Shown piece after piece: positions 47,706 through 58,189 of a stretch of DNA of 64,000 nt. Source of the DNA: Cylicocyclus nassatus (Eukaryota > Nematoda > Chromadorea > Rhabditida > Strongylidae); assembly GCA_958299035.1 (NCBI GenBank), contig CATQJL010000326.1:2804232-2868231 (forward strand). Direction: 5' to 3'. Every line of letters starts with the position of its first letter. Positions within the stretch are counted from its first letter, which is position 1. The position numbers and the translations under genes were made by a program. The notes below the pieces were generated by a model. It was not told the origin of the DNA and ran no database searches. It saw only the letters and a program-made list of their open reading frames with translations.

Positions 47706-50700
47706 ATGGCCACCCGCGGCGTATCTCTACACGATGTCTCAATTGCCCTGAGACCTTTCTACTTTGCCGTTCACCCAGACAGATTTGCCCGAAATCCCAA
47801 AGCCAGAGCTCAAAATGAGAAGTCACTCCAGGTTGGTAACTTGTTGGATAATTTTTTATGTTTACCTTTCTGTTTGTTCTTCACCTTTATATCCTTTCTT
47901 TTCTGATTGATCCGATATGTTGACACTTCTGTAAGTTTGAGTTTTACGTCCGAATTCGGTCAAAAAAGCGCCGGCGCTCCGACAGAGTTAGTATCCGCAA
48001 TGAAGTGGCTCAAGCTACGCACATCATCAAATTCTCAGCGTTAAAAGTGTTAGTTATGCAGCAAGCAAAACAATACAAACACAGTCCTATACACTTCATA
48101 ATTTTTGAGATAGACTTTTTTTGCTAACAACAGGTGGAGTGTTTCAGGTTTTCAATGGCTATTTGAACGACCTTTTTCCTGTAACCAGTACCATTCGACC
48201 GATCGGTGTTCGCTTTTCGATAGTTAACAAGGATAACAACGACTTACAAGATGTCGACATCACTCTGAGTGGGACTGACCCTATGCAAATTGTGAGGTAC
48301 ATTTACAGCTAGTTATATCTCCGTTTTCTTCATTGTTACATTGGAGTCACTAATTATGTGTGAAGAATTCATCATTTTCTACAGGCATGCACTCGAAAGC
48401 TGTAAGCTGCCGACAAAAGACATCCCTGTCGAAAGTCTCAGTAGCTCCCCTTCCTGGTCACCGTCACTAGGCACTCATTTTGCTAGAAACTTAAATATAA
48501 ACCCAGACTTGTTGAAAATGTGAGTTATACGCATTCATTAGATAAAGCGTACATTATCTCTTTATAGATACTTACGAAAGAAGAAACGACAAAGCGCTAG
48601 AAATGATTTGAGATTCGTGTTGAGGAACTCGCGGGATGCTGCCATCCAAAAATCGAAGGAGGCTGAGTGGGTTTATTGCAGTTATCTTATCTGATGTTGT
48701 TTTTTGAGTCTTTTTTCTTTGGTCGTGTTCAACCTTGAACCTAGTGTCCTTGTGTGCAGCATTCTTGTTAGAGGAGTCTGCGCAACTGCGCTGTACTCAA
48801 AGTAAAATTTCTTTTCAAGTCCTTTGCATTATGTCTTGACTTCACATTTGATGTCAGAAATGTTTGCTTTTCGAAGGCTTGCTTAGATTCGCTATTCAGC
48901 TTCGATTCACCATTACCTAAAAATTGTACTTCTTTTGGATACCCATATGTCAGTCAAGTGTTGCCTTTTATTGTCACGTTTTACTTATCTCTTTTCTTTT
49001 TACTATTCTTGCGTTGTTCTAGGCTTACAAAAATGACGCTGAAGGATGATATCGACGACGTTAAATGGCGAACAGGCGCTAAAGATGTATGTTGATTCTA
49101 CTCTATCAATTACGAACTGATTCTGGTTTGCTTTTAAAGCACATGTTCCTAGGTTGTGTGGCAAATGGATTGGGCGGAATCACACATGAGGAGATGCTTA
49201 GCTAACTTGAACAGGCTTCTCGATCATTCTTTGCCCGGTGACAGAGAAACAATTATCCATGCTTTGTACAAAAACGTACTCAGGTCTCATATATCTTACT
49301 ATTACAATATAATCGATCTGTTCGTTTTCGTCGATACCATAATGAATGAAATTTCTAGGTTTGGTCGCGGTTCCTTTGTTTGTTGCGATGGTTCAATCCA
49401 GTTGGGAGCTGACCACGTGCCCGAACAGTGGGAACAGGTAACACCAGTTGTTGTTGTTCCCGAATATCTTATCGTTTCTTGCTTTATCATAGTTCGGTTG
49501 CTCCAGCGTCTTATCAGTCTTTTCTTTTCACGGTCAAAGTCAAACACAAATTTCAAAGAACAGTAGTGATGCATTTTATCAATGTGAATGAATCTCAGGA
49601 AGCTTTGAAACAATCGCTTTTTACTTTGTGGTTTTTGCACATATGATGCCCTCTCAACAGCCCACTTCACTTCACATTGTAATTAGTTTCAAATTGCATC
49701 ATTGTTTCCGAGAGTAACAGATGAATCGCTTCAGAGCACAGCATATTCCTTGACTTCGTTTATGTAAAACCTTGTTATATTGTAAGGCTTTGTGATATTC
49801 CGATGCGTTAGAGATGTTTCAATTATTCACCGGTGGGCCTAAAGTTACCGCTCTTTGGGGACTTGTTTTTGAGTTATTGGTGGCCTACTCACGCATCACT
49901 CATCTTGATTTTCTGAAGTTTGGTTTTGTCGGATCTTTATGAGAAACTATGGCGATATCTTAAATTTATTGCGCAAGTGACAACGTTATTCAAAGAAGAC
50001 TTCCTTTTTTATTTAGTGTTGTAGCAATATGAACAGATTTTTTCTTACCCCCATGGAGAGTATGTTGGGACTACTTTGGCCTTTCCGTTATATCGAATGT
50101 TGGAAATTTACCCTGTCATGGCTTCTTTCCTAGCGCAGGCTCTCTTACAGTTTTTTTTTCAGTCGGAATGATAATTATCATGTGTACATCTGCTACAACT
50201 TTTGAGAGCAGTATATACATACATCCTACATTCGTTGCATGTTATTGCACAGAATGACAGAATTTTGTGATTCGAGATGGAAATTGCCATTTTTGACTGA
50301 ATGCAGCACAGTCGTCAGAAGACATAAACAATCCTTCTCAGACTGGTTTTATGTTAGCGCACTACTTTTCAAAATCGGAGGAAACCGTTGCGCTCGATAG
50401 TTTTGAAGAACATTCATTCTTGAAGTTTTGTGCAAAAGCTGGAGCATGTTCCCAAACTTTCTGTATTCTACTTCCATTCTCCGGTCTCAGTTCAACTTGA
50501 TCTAGATTTGCCTGGAAGCATCTGTTCGTCGTTCCCAATTGCCTCAGTTACGAAATGCAACAGCCGATCTGCGACAGTTACTTGGAGGAGCTGTTGTTAT
50601 CGTTCCTCATCACAAAGGTCTTGCTCAGACTCTTCAGCAGATTCAGAGTCTCAGTGTGAGGTATTACTTCAGTAGAGACTCAAAATTCATTTACTACTAT

Positions 50701-53700
50701 GCTTGTGCAGATTGCGAAGCAGGGAAGATCTTCTAGCAGATTTAGCCAAACATGGGAAAGGAACCATGATCGAGGTATGTAAAACCTGTTGTTGTCATAC
50801 TGTGTGTTCTCATTCAAGTTTTTCTAGGTGGTGACATCGTACGATGAGCTTGCTGTTGGTTTGGATGGTCGCCTGTTAATCCCCTGCAACGTCGATGTCG
50901 CCTCCTTCTGCACGTTTCTAAAGGATTCTGCAGAAGCCTCTCGTTCCGTCAACAGGACCATGCTCCAAAAAATGGTTGGTCACTTTAATGGACTGCACAT
51001 CCAAAACAGACCACATTTTTGTCCTAATTGCGCTAGATAACGTACATCGTGCGCGTCTTCATAATCTCTGCATCATTAGGAGCAATGGATTCCTGGGTTC
51101 GTCGTGCAACTGGGGTTCCGCGCGGTCGCCTCGCTTGGGCTTTGCAACTCTTTCGCGAGCTTGCGCTCTAAGCATCTTTCCACGCTTAACTAACCTTTGA
51201 TTCAACTGGCTTGGCTTGAGAAAGGCGGGGGTTTGTGACCTAACTGAAGCCGCTCGCGCCCGCACCTGCGTCTCTTTCGCGCGAGTGCTCTCTGATCATT
51301 ACCTAGCCTTAATTAGATCATAAAGCCCCGCCCTCCCGAAGCCAAGCCAGCTGAATGAAATGGTATAAGCTCCTGCAAGACGAAGGCGGTCGCTTCGATG
51401 TGCGAGGCGGCTGCGACACGGCTGCGCCACAGCCACGTCGCACATAGAACCGACTGCCTTCCTCTTGCAGTAGCTTATAGATTGAAGCATGGCCTCTCTT
51501 ACGCTCAGCGTGGAAGAATGATAAGAGAGCACGCTTACGAAAGAGGTATAGGGCCCAAGCGAGGCGATCGCGGGAGACCCGAGCCGCACGAGCACCCGTC
51601 AATGCTTATGATACAGAGAATGCATGGAGCCAATTCACGCATCGCTCGTATCCGCAACAGATTGGCGTCTAAATTGAATCAGGAACTGTGTTTATTGGAG
51701 AAATAATCAAATTGGTAAGGCACCATTAAATCGTAAGCGAGCCTACGAAGTTCTCAAAGCCGCCGCCTTGCTGCCTCTTTCTGCATGGTTAGAACCGTGG
51801 TTGAACTGGCGCAATAGAAGTGCTCGCGCCAGTCGGTGTGGCATAGGGACGTGGTACAACACGAAGCCGTGCTGAAATTCGCCTACGCGAAAATAATGTC
51901 AAGTGCGCGTGATTCAGTGCGCAAATCCCGCTTCGGAGCAGGACCGGCTTGTAAGTCAAGACGCCCGCTTAAAGGCAGCGTCCGGGCAAAATCGGATGAA
52001 GCTTTTTTTGCTTACCTAAGCTTATCCTTTCCGCTGATTCCGAAAATGCAGCAGGAGAGTACGAGAGTGTCGAAAACGAGCTATTCCAGGAGCTTTGATT
52101 TTGAAGTTGAACGCTGCCGCCAAGATTAAGACGCAGGGTTGTGTGGGGTCATCTTGATTATGTGTGATAGGCACCCGCCATACTTGATCCGCTTGATCCT
52201 CTTCATGAAAAACGCTCGCTTACTGATTTGTCATCTGGCGTCGAGTACAGTGATTTTCCGTAACCATACAAAATCTTTTTTACCTACGCGGCACCAAACG
52301 ACAAACTAGTGAGCGCGCGTTTTTCAGGAAGAGGATCAGGCGGATCAAGCGGGTCAAGTATGGCAGCTGCCATACGTGCACTCTAATTTATTGAACTAAA
52401 TCGTGTCAGTTCCGGTCGCCACTTCTGAAGCGGTTTTCTCGCTTCAGAAGCAAATTGGTGCAGTGCCATTTGAACGCGAGCTTTATCAGGGCGGGTGAAT
52501 CTGTACGCTAAGTTTTCATATCTGGACGGATGCTGCCTTCAATGCTGCAAAAGCGTCCATTTGAGGTTGTTTTGCAGACCTTTGGAAGGAGTTAATGCAA
52601 GCATTAGCTTCCTATCCACTAGGTTCTCCTTCTATATCTCATTGAAGCGCGTAGGTTGCCTGGGGTATTTTTCCCCTAACATAAACATATCTGCTGCAAA
52701 AGCTGACGTCTGCGAAAACTTGTGTTGGGTCAAATGTTGAATGTTCTCAGCGGCAGTTGAAGAGAAGGTTGTTCTCGGCAGCGTCTGAGTAGAATCAACA
52801 TTACAGACTGCGTTAGTGGCTTAAGTGCTCCCTCATTTGAGACAACACACCAAGTTCGTTTGTCGTGACTCTAGCAACCACCTCTAGAGTGTTAGGTGCT
52901 TTAAATTCAGCTCCCTTGACCTCATGCATGTTCTAGCACTTGTGTAGACGTCTTTACAGGAACATGCAGCAAATTTAACGGGTATAACTATCTCGTGCCT
53001 GCATCTTACAAAATCAGGGTCGATACGCTCGTCCTTGTTTGTGAAAGTAGGGTCCATAGAGTGCTGATTTTCGAGGGATTTTACATTATCTTCTGGCGGA
53101 TTCAGGGTTATAAGAGGCTCGCAGACAACAAAAATTTGAAAAACATTTTGGACAGAAGTTGCTTAGGAGCTGTATAGAAGCTACGTAGGTGATGACTGTT
53201 GGCAATTTTGTAGGTTCTCATGAAAGTTCTAGAGTTTTTTGTTCTTGTCCAAGAGTAGAATCTTCCCCGCCCTTTGATATTTGGAGAAGTTGATTGTAGA
53301 GAGGGCCGTTTGGGGCTGTGGAAATCCCACAGCTTGCTGGAGCAAAGGTGTCATTTTCAAACGCAGTTGTGCGGCAAAACTGGGTGTGGGATTTTTTGTC
53401 AAGTTCCTTTCCGAAGCAATTGTTCAAATGCAGATGCACACCATACCCTGGACCGAATGCGGTGTACTGGCCTGGCGGGCAAGTCTTCAAAATAGTCTCA
53501 TGAGAACCGCACGACAGCTTGAACGTGTTCTACGAGAAATGGGTATCAGTTCCACACTGCCTTCCATCTTTTCGCACTACAGAGAGTATTTGATATGCTG
53601 GCGAAATCTAATTTTCACCTTGTTAAATCGAATAATAGTGTAAAGCTTATATTGCAAAGTCTTTAGACAGAGCTCGAGGCGGATTGTTTGGACTGCCAGC

Positions 53701-53897
53701 GTCAGCTTGGCCTTCTCTCTCTTGAATGGGATAATGGCTTACGCCTTGACGAAGTTCTTGAATGTGTTCGACGACTTCGAAACATAGACGAAGAAGCAAA
53801 GAAAAACCTTCGCGGGCTTGGCGTGAAGCTTTCGCTAAATCCGAATGTTTTCGTCATGAATGACGGTCGTATATCCATTCCACTGAACTGGATCTGA
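47706..53897 (+). CDS. tcaim: TCAIM orthologue (T-cell activation inhibitor, mitochondrial)
   Basis: Eleven exons join in phase: 47706-47831, 48148-48296, 48385-48519, 48568-48666, 49023-49086, 49153-49283, 49359-49437, 50506-50660, 50711-50774, 50828-50974 and 53667-53897 (TGA). They encode 459 residues, against about 496 in human TCAIM. Near the N-terminus [12 protein letters not shown] is the hallmark of the family's J-like DUF4460 region. The central [20 protein letters not shown] block and the C-terminal [12 protein letters not shown] (human DGDLCIPWNW) align with the DUF4461 region. The mammalian protein is mitochondrial and restrains T-cell activation; in an animal without T cells the role must be more basic and is unknown to me. 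The ATG directly follows an acceptor (ACTTGCAG), consistent with a trans-spliced start or an unseen upstream exon carrying the presequence. Intron 10 (2.7 kb) is full of fold-back elements. Possible AATAAA at about 54255. Confidence 0.92.
51050..51640. repeat. Nested palindromes in TCAIM intron 10
   Basis: The outer arms 51055-51185 and 51500-51640 are inverted copies: GGTCGCCTCGCTTGGGCTTT pairs with the complement of GGGCCCAAGCGAGGCGATCG, and CTCTGCATCATTAGGAGCAA with the complement of TGCTTATGATACAGAG. Inside lie the 160 bp fold-back 51199-51356 and another palindrome, 51368-51476 (CTCCTGCAAGACGAAGGCGG against CTGCCTTCCTCTTGCAGTAG). Open frames of 94-102 codons on both strands here are mirror artefacts. 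Confidence 0.8.
51199..51356. mobile_element. 160 bp GC-rich fold-back element (copy 2, inverted)
   Basis: The same element as 44419-44583 in the other orientation, with matching termini (TTCAACTGGC ... GCCAAGCCAGCTGAA) and matching interior blocks. It occupies the centre of the larger nested palindrome. Confidence 0.8.
51971..52118 (+). mobile_element. AAGGCAGCGTCCA-family element (short copy)
   Basis: Left AAAGGCAGCGTCCGGGCAAA, right TTTTGAAGTTGAACGCTGCC. Only 148 bp long, so it is internally deleted relative to the roughly 335 bp copies at 39.0 and 42.8 kb. Further single ends (CTGGACGGATGCTGCCTTCA at about 52522 and GTCCGGATACTGCCTTAAAG at about 47379) suggest more fragments nearby. Confidence 0.65.
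52170..52371. repeat. Fold-back repeat in TCAIM intron 10
   Basis: GCCATACTTGATCCGCTTGA with TCCTCTTCATGAAAAACGCT pairs with GCGCGTTTTTCAGGAAGAGG and GGATCAAGCGGGTCAAGTAT. Arms of about 65 bp with a spacer of about 70 bp. Confidence 0.75.
53218..53490 (-). CDS. Open frame within TCAIM intron 10, antisense, unrecognised
   Basis: Ninety codons open on the minus strand. The translation is rich in Cys, Pro, Gly and His (...[18 protein letters not shown]...[17 protein letters not shown]...). The plus strand over the same bases is also open for 120 codons, so at least one is a shadow, and neither aligns with TCAIM. Its sequence composition differs from the AT-rich surroundings. It could be a fragment of a transposon or of another gene captured in the intron. 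Confidence 0.2.
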   Translation of the reverse strand: MKTCPPGQYTAFGPGYGVHLHLNNCFGKELDKKSHTQFCRTTAFENDTFAPASCGISTAPNGPLYNQLLQISKGGEDSTLGQEQKTLELS

Positions 53898-54275
53898 TTT
53901 TATGATCATGCAAAAGTCCCCGTAGAATTGAATATATAGCATTCACCCTGTAAATAGATACTCACTGTATCCTTCTCTTGTAATCATTCTACTTGTTCGT
54001 TATGGTGCCAAATTTTTGTTTGATCTTTCGGTGATTTCTCTTGTGATACTTGTAATGCCTTATTTGAAAGCTCATCTCTTTGTTCGAATTTGCTGTCAGA
54101 AGTTATGACTGTGTAACTATCAGAGGACATTGTGTTAGTCTCTCGTCAGCAGTTGCGGAATCGCTGTTTTACTCAGGTTTTAGTGTTGAGCTGGTCAATT
54201 GTACGAAGTTCAACTATCGGTCAACTCTTTTTACTGTATGTGTTTTATAGCACAATAAAAGACGTGTATGTAATC

Positions 54276-55790
54276 ATTGTCGTTTAGCAAATGGTGCCAC
54301 CGTGCTTTTGTGGTTTTACTCGATTGTCTTCATTCTGCGAATGCCATGAAACCTTCGTCAAACTTCAAAACTTTCCAATTAGTAGTCAACTCTGAACTAC
54401 CTTGCAAGCCTCGGTCATGCAAAATTGATTTTACAAATTTTCTTTTGCTACGCTTCTGTTTCCTTACCCTTCCCAATTCCACCATTTCTGAAAGTATCTA
54501 GCCAATGTGAGATACACAATCTTCCCCGTCTGATACTGGCTCCTACTGCTTTACTCCTGGCAGGGTAATCGCATCTAATTTCTCGCTTCTGGTTTCTTCG
54601 CTTCACTGTATCACCATCATATTCAGTACAGAGTTGAGCTCACAATCATCGGAACTTTGACTTTTTGTTGATAGGATTATCGAGATACGATATGTCTGAT
54701 CTTCTGCAAAACCGTAATTGGAGCCATCTAAGTTTTCTGTGTAGAATACTTAGAATACTACGTTTTCAAATGGAACATTAGGTGTTCGGCAGATATCACA
54801 ATAGCAAGGCGGAAGATGGGAAGAAGGGGTTGAAATTGCTTGGGAGAAACAAAAGGTGATGCAGATTCAGCTAGAAAAGGTGGGAAAATCTGGGGCGGTA
54901 AAAGACGAGTTGCCTTGAAAATTATGTTAATTTCTCAGATAGATGTTTGCTGTTTGAACTGTCTCTTACACATCACATGACTCACTTTCATCTTTCTCAG
55001 TTTGAAATCTACTTTTCTACCAAAGTCATGAAGTTTTCTGAGTAATTTCCAGGACTATGGCCATATGAAGGACTTAATTTTCAACATGGTCGCCGATCTA
55101 CCATCCAGAACTTACCAGGAGTAATTTATCTACTTACTAATCTATTATTTTGTGCGCTTTTGAGGCTGCTTTTGGTAAATCACAAAAGAGCTTAGATTCT
55201 GCTTGCTAAGCGAGAGTAGGTTTGCAAGATCCTTTGTTATGTGCTTTAGCCTTTCATAGCACTGTGTTCAGCTTGCCTTGCTATAGATCAAGATTACGAG
55301 GTTCTTTTTCTTGGATATCCGGAAAAACTTGAAAAGCCGCATGACCATGAGAAGACACTGGAGTAGATCAATTTCTTTTTGTTATTAGTCAGGTCCAATA
55401 GATTTATAACTCTCGAACCCTGCCTCGACTTGCTTCCCAATCAATGTTTTGCGCGCCTTTTCTTTTTGTTTTATTAGGCTCAAACCTCAAACTGTAGCTT
55501 ATATGGTTTACTCGTGGCGTAGAGACTCAGTTCCGTATTCTAGCCCGGCAAACTCTGCTTTCTATCGTACTCAAGGACGCTGATTGATCCACTTAATCAT
55601 CAGTCTGGGTTGGAGTTTGTAAATGTTATCATACGAGCTGTCGTTTGAGTGATAGCTTAGCTAAAACGACTCAAGTACCTGGATTTTATGAAATGAGATT
55701 CTAGATCTACTCCTCCACTTTTGGTAATGAAGGTAACGCAGTGCGAAGCTAAGAAAGCGCTGTGTGAATTTTTCTGTATTCATTGCTTTT
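54276..55790 (+). repeat. Segmental duplication, copy A
   Basis: Sequence from about 54330 (ACTTTCCAATTAGTAGTCAA) through 54700 (ATTGGAGCCATCTAAGTTTT), 54800 (GCGGAAGATGGGAAGAAGGG), 55030 (ACCAAAGTCATGAAGTTTT), 55270 (TCAGCTTGCCTTGCTATAGA) and 55540 (TAGCCCGGCAAACTCTGC) recurs in the same order and orientation at about 58200-60750. The copies differ by many substitutions and small indels, affecting all codon positions equally, so I see no preserved reading frame. A TTAGGTCG element abuts its right end at 55792. Confidence 0.75.
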
Positions 55791-55791
55791 A

Positions 55792-56410
55792 TTAGGTCGT
55801 TCCGAAAGTAATGTCGCTTTTTTTAAACGTTCGCCACATCTCGTGGAACAAAGATGAGTAAGATTTGGAAGCGTTTGATGCAGCATTTCATTCTCTTTCT
55901 AACGGTTATATAATCACTGCACAGAATGCAATAACCTCTCGAAAAATTATGAAAATCTGCGACCTATGCTTTTTGAGAAGGCCAAGTTTCACAATTTTTC
56001 TAAATTTTCATAACAATTCTCGGAAGGAGTCCAGGTAATAGACGGATAAAGCAAAGCCTACAGGAAACAGCGCAACTTTTTTCCACTTTTCAGAGCTCGT
56101 CATAATTTTTGTACAGATTTTTTGATGGAACAACCGAATTTTGGCAGGCTCGCCTCAGACACAAATGCCTCAAACACCAATAAATCTTCGGATTTTGAAA
56201 CTTGTAAAGATGGATTATGGTTTGAAACTAATTTTACAAACCAAGTGAGCATTCACCGCTTCAGATTAGCAACTTTCGAAAATTCGGGGTACGGCCTGGG
56301 GCGTCTTGGAAAACCTGAATTATGATAATTTCATCCCGGAAAACTTGATGAATCGGAAACAAAAAACAACTGTTAGAAAGAGGAGAAAAAGCTGCGTCGA
56401 ATGATACCCG
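55792..56410. mobile_element. TTAGGTCG-family element, right end lost
   Basis: TTAGGTCGTTCCGAAAGTAA with TA at 55790-55791, then TGGAACAAAGATGAG and GCAGCATTTCATTCTCTTTC parallel the left arm of 4524-5481. The section 56160-56400 parallels its centre. No terminal repeat is found on the right, where the ATTCGAAT-rich stretch begins. Confidence 0.65.
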
Positions 56411-56559
56411 AGTTGCTTGCCAGTTATAACGTATTCTGCTTCACGGCACTAGCGACAAAACAATTTCCAATCTGGAAAGTGACTGAGAAGCCTTGTCCAA
56501 GCCATATCCTTTTTAGAGTTGTAACGAACGGAAATTTTCATTGAATGAACAAATATCGA

Positions 56560-57240
56560 ATAATTGGTTTTTGAAAACTTTTCGGGAGAACGAATATCAT
56601 TCGATTCACGATTTTTATATTATTCGTATCAATATTCGAATATGGGCAAACTCTAAAATTTGAACTTTCGAATATTCGAATTATCAAACTTGATCGAATA
56701 CTCGAATATTCGAATAAACGAGTTGGATATCATCGAATATTCGAATGCAATATTCGATATTCCCCGCAATAGGCCCCGGACAGACTTCACGCGATTTTAT
56801 CGTCGCGACTCAATCGCCGACTTTTCCATTCATTTGGCTGAAAAAGTATCACAACCGAAATGCAAGTTGATCGGCATGGAATGATGTTGTAACAGTTGTC
56901 TCGTCGCGATTCAGTCGCGACGATCAAATCGCTGAAGTCTGTCCGGGGCCATAGTCGAATATTCGAATGTTCGAACAACGGTTTTCAAAACTCCTCGATT
57001 ACTAGAATATTCGAATAACTATTTTCAAAATCCTTCGAATATTCGAAGATTCGAATAAGTTGTTTTTGCGAGTCGTCGAATGAACGAATTGTTCGAACCT
57101 TTTCGAACAGTTCGTTCATTTATTCGACTACTCAAATAATCGTATAATTAGATTTTTTCAAGTATTCGACTGTTCGAATATTTGAATACTCAAATATTTT
57201 GTATGAATTATTCGAATACGAATCGGTTCCAACTATAATC
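56560..57240. repeat. TTCGAAT/ATTCGAA-rich satellite-like stretch
   Basis: Many overlapping copies of the palindromic word ATTCGAAT and the related TTCGAATATTCGAA, ATCGAATATTCG and TTCGAACAGTTCG fill about 680 bp, interrupted by a GC-rich fold-back at 56768-56953. Non-coding. Confidence 0.8.
56768..56953. repeat. GC-rich fold-back inside the TTCGAAT stretch
   Basis: AGGCCCCGGACAGACTTCAC and GCGATTTTATCGTCGCGACT pair with CAGTCGCGACGATCAAATCG and GAAGTCTGTCCGGGGCC. It begins and ends sharply within the TTCGAAT array, so it looks like an insertion into it. Confidence 0.75.
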
Positions 57241-57486
57241 CTTAAGCGGTAGCCCATCATCGCAGAGAAATTTATTTCCATCTAGCCAAACAGGTAGTAT
57301 TCCTGCCATGCTCAAGGCCTGATCGATTGGAGTTTAGATTGAACTTTTTCATCCACGAATGAACCATATGTGCAGCCTCTAGGGCACTTCTTAACTGAGG
57401 GTTTCAATTCGCATTCGCTGCTTGGAAAAGAATCCAGTTTTATGAAGGCAATGCGGTCAGGTAGGAAAGTTTATCTGTCCCCTGTT

Positions 57487-57880
57487 TTGCCTTCAGCGGC
57501 TCGACAGAATGACAACTTTGGGATATCCATCGTTCTCGGTTTCCATGGATGAGCTAAGTCCAAGACTGTGCTTTGCAGCTTAAAAAGATCAATAACCCGC
57601 TTCTCCAGACTTAAAAGGTGATATTTGGGCGGACCGCGTAAGTTCGCCCTGTAGAGCGCATTGGCTCATGAGTATGGTGGTACAGTATCTCCAATCACGA
57701 ACCAATCGCGTTCTAGAGAGCAGGCTTACGCGTTCCGCCCAAATAACGCTTTACACGTCTGGGAAACCGGGTTATTGTTATATTTTGAAGCTGCAAAGCA
57801 CAGTTTTGGACTTAGCTCATCCAGTGGAACCGAGAACGATGGATATCCGAAAGTTGTCAATCTGCCGAGCCGCTGTTTTT
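57487..57880. repeat. Long fold-back repeat (about 390 bp)
   Basis: TTCAGCGGCTCGACAGAATG, GGATATCCATCGTTCTCGGT and AGCTAAGTCCAAGACTGTGC at the left are mirrored by GCACAGTTTTGGACTTAGCT, ACCGAGAACGATGGATATCC and CAATCTGCCGAGCCGCTG at the right. The centre near 57660-57700 contains a second mirrored pair (GGCGGACCGCGTAAGTTCGC and GCTTACGCGTTCCGCC). The 148-codon and 73-codon plus frames overlap the right arm only and are artefacts. Confidence 0.8.
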
Positions 57881-58189
57881 AACAGTACTTGGGCTTTCCC
57901 ATCCGAGAGCACTTCTGCTCCAGTGGCAAATTGGGTACGCAGGAGCAAATTCACCAGACTTCCCGTTGCCACAGTGTGGAAGAGCATGGTATATCATCCA
58001 ATCTTTCTCACTGCCCATGAAGGGTTTTTATTCATCTGCATATTCATATGTATTCAAGCCGGTGCTCTACAAATGAATCCTTCACTTTACCGCAAATGCA
58101 TTTCTATTTTTTGATCCCCAACAGTCTTAGTCTCTGACCAGGCGTCTCCAGAATGGACATGTATCCATATGATCAACGCGTATTTGTGA

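Noticed and set aside
51398..51706. 102-codon plus frame and 94-98-codon minus frames
   Set aside because: They lie on the arms of a palindrome, so each strand mirrors the other; GC-rich repeats lack stop codons.
53281..53643. 120-codon plus frame considered as an extra TCAIM exon
   Set aside because: The TCAIM alignment is continuous without it: exon 10 joins the final exon in phase 0 via the CTTTAG acceptor at 53666.
57668..58114. 148-codon plus frame
   Set aside because: It begins in the right arm of a 390 bp fold-back and runs into unrelated sequence; no splice or family evidence.
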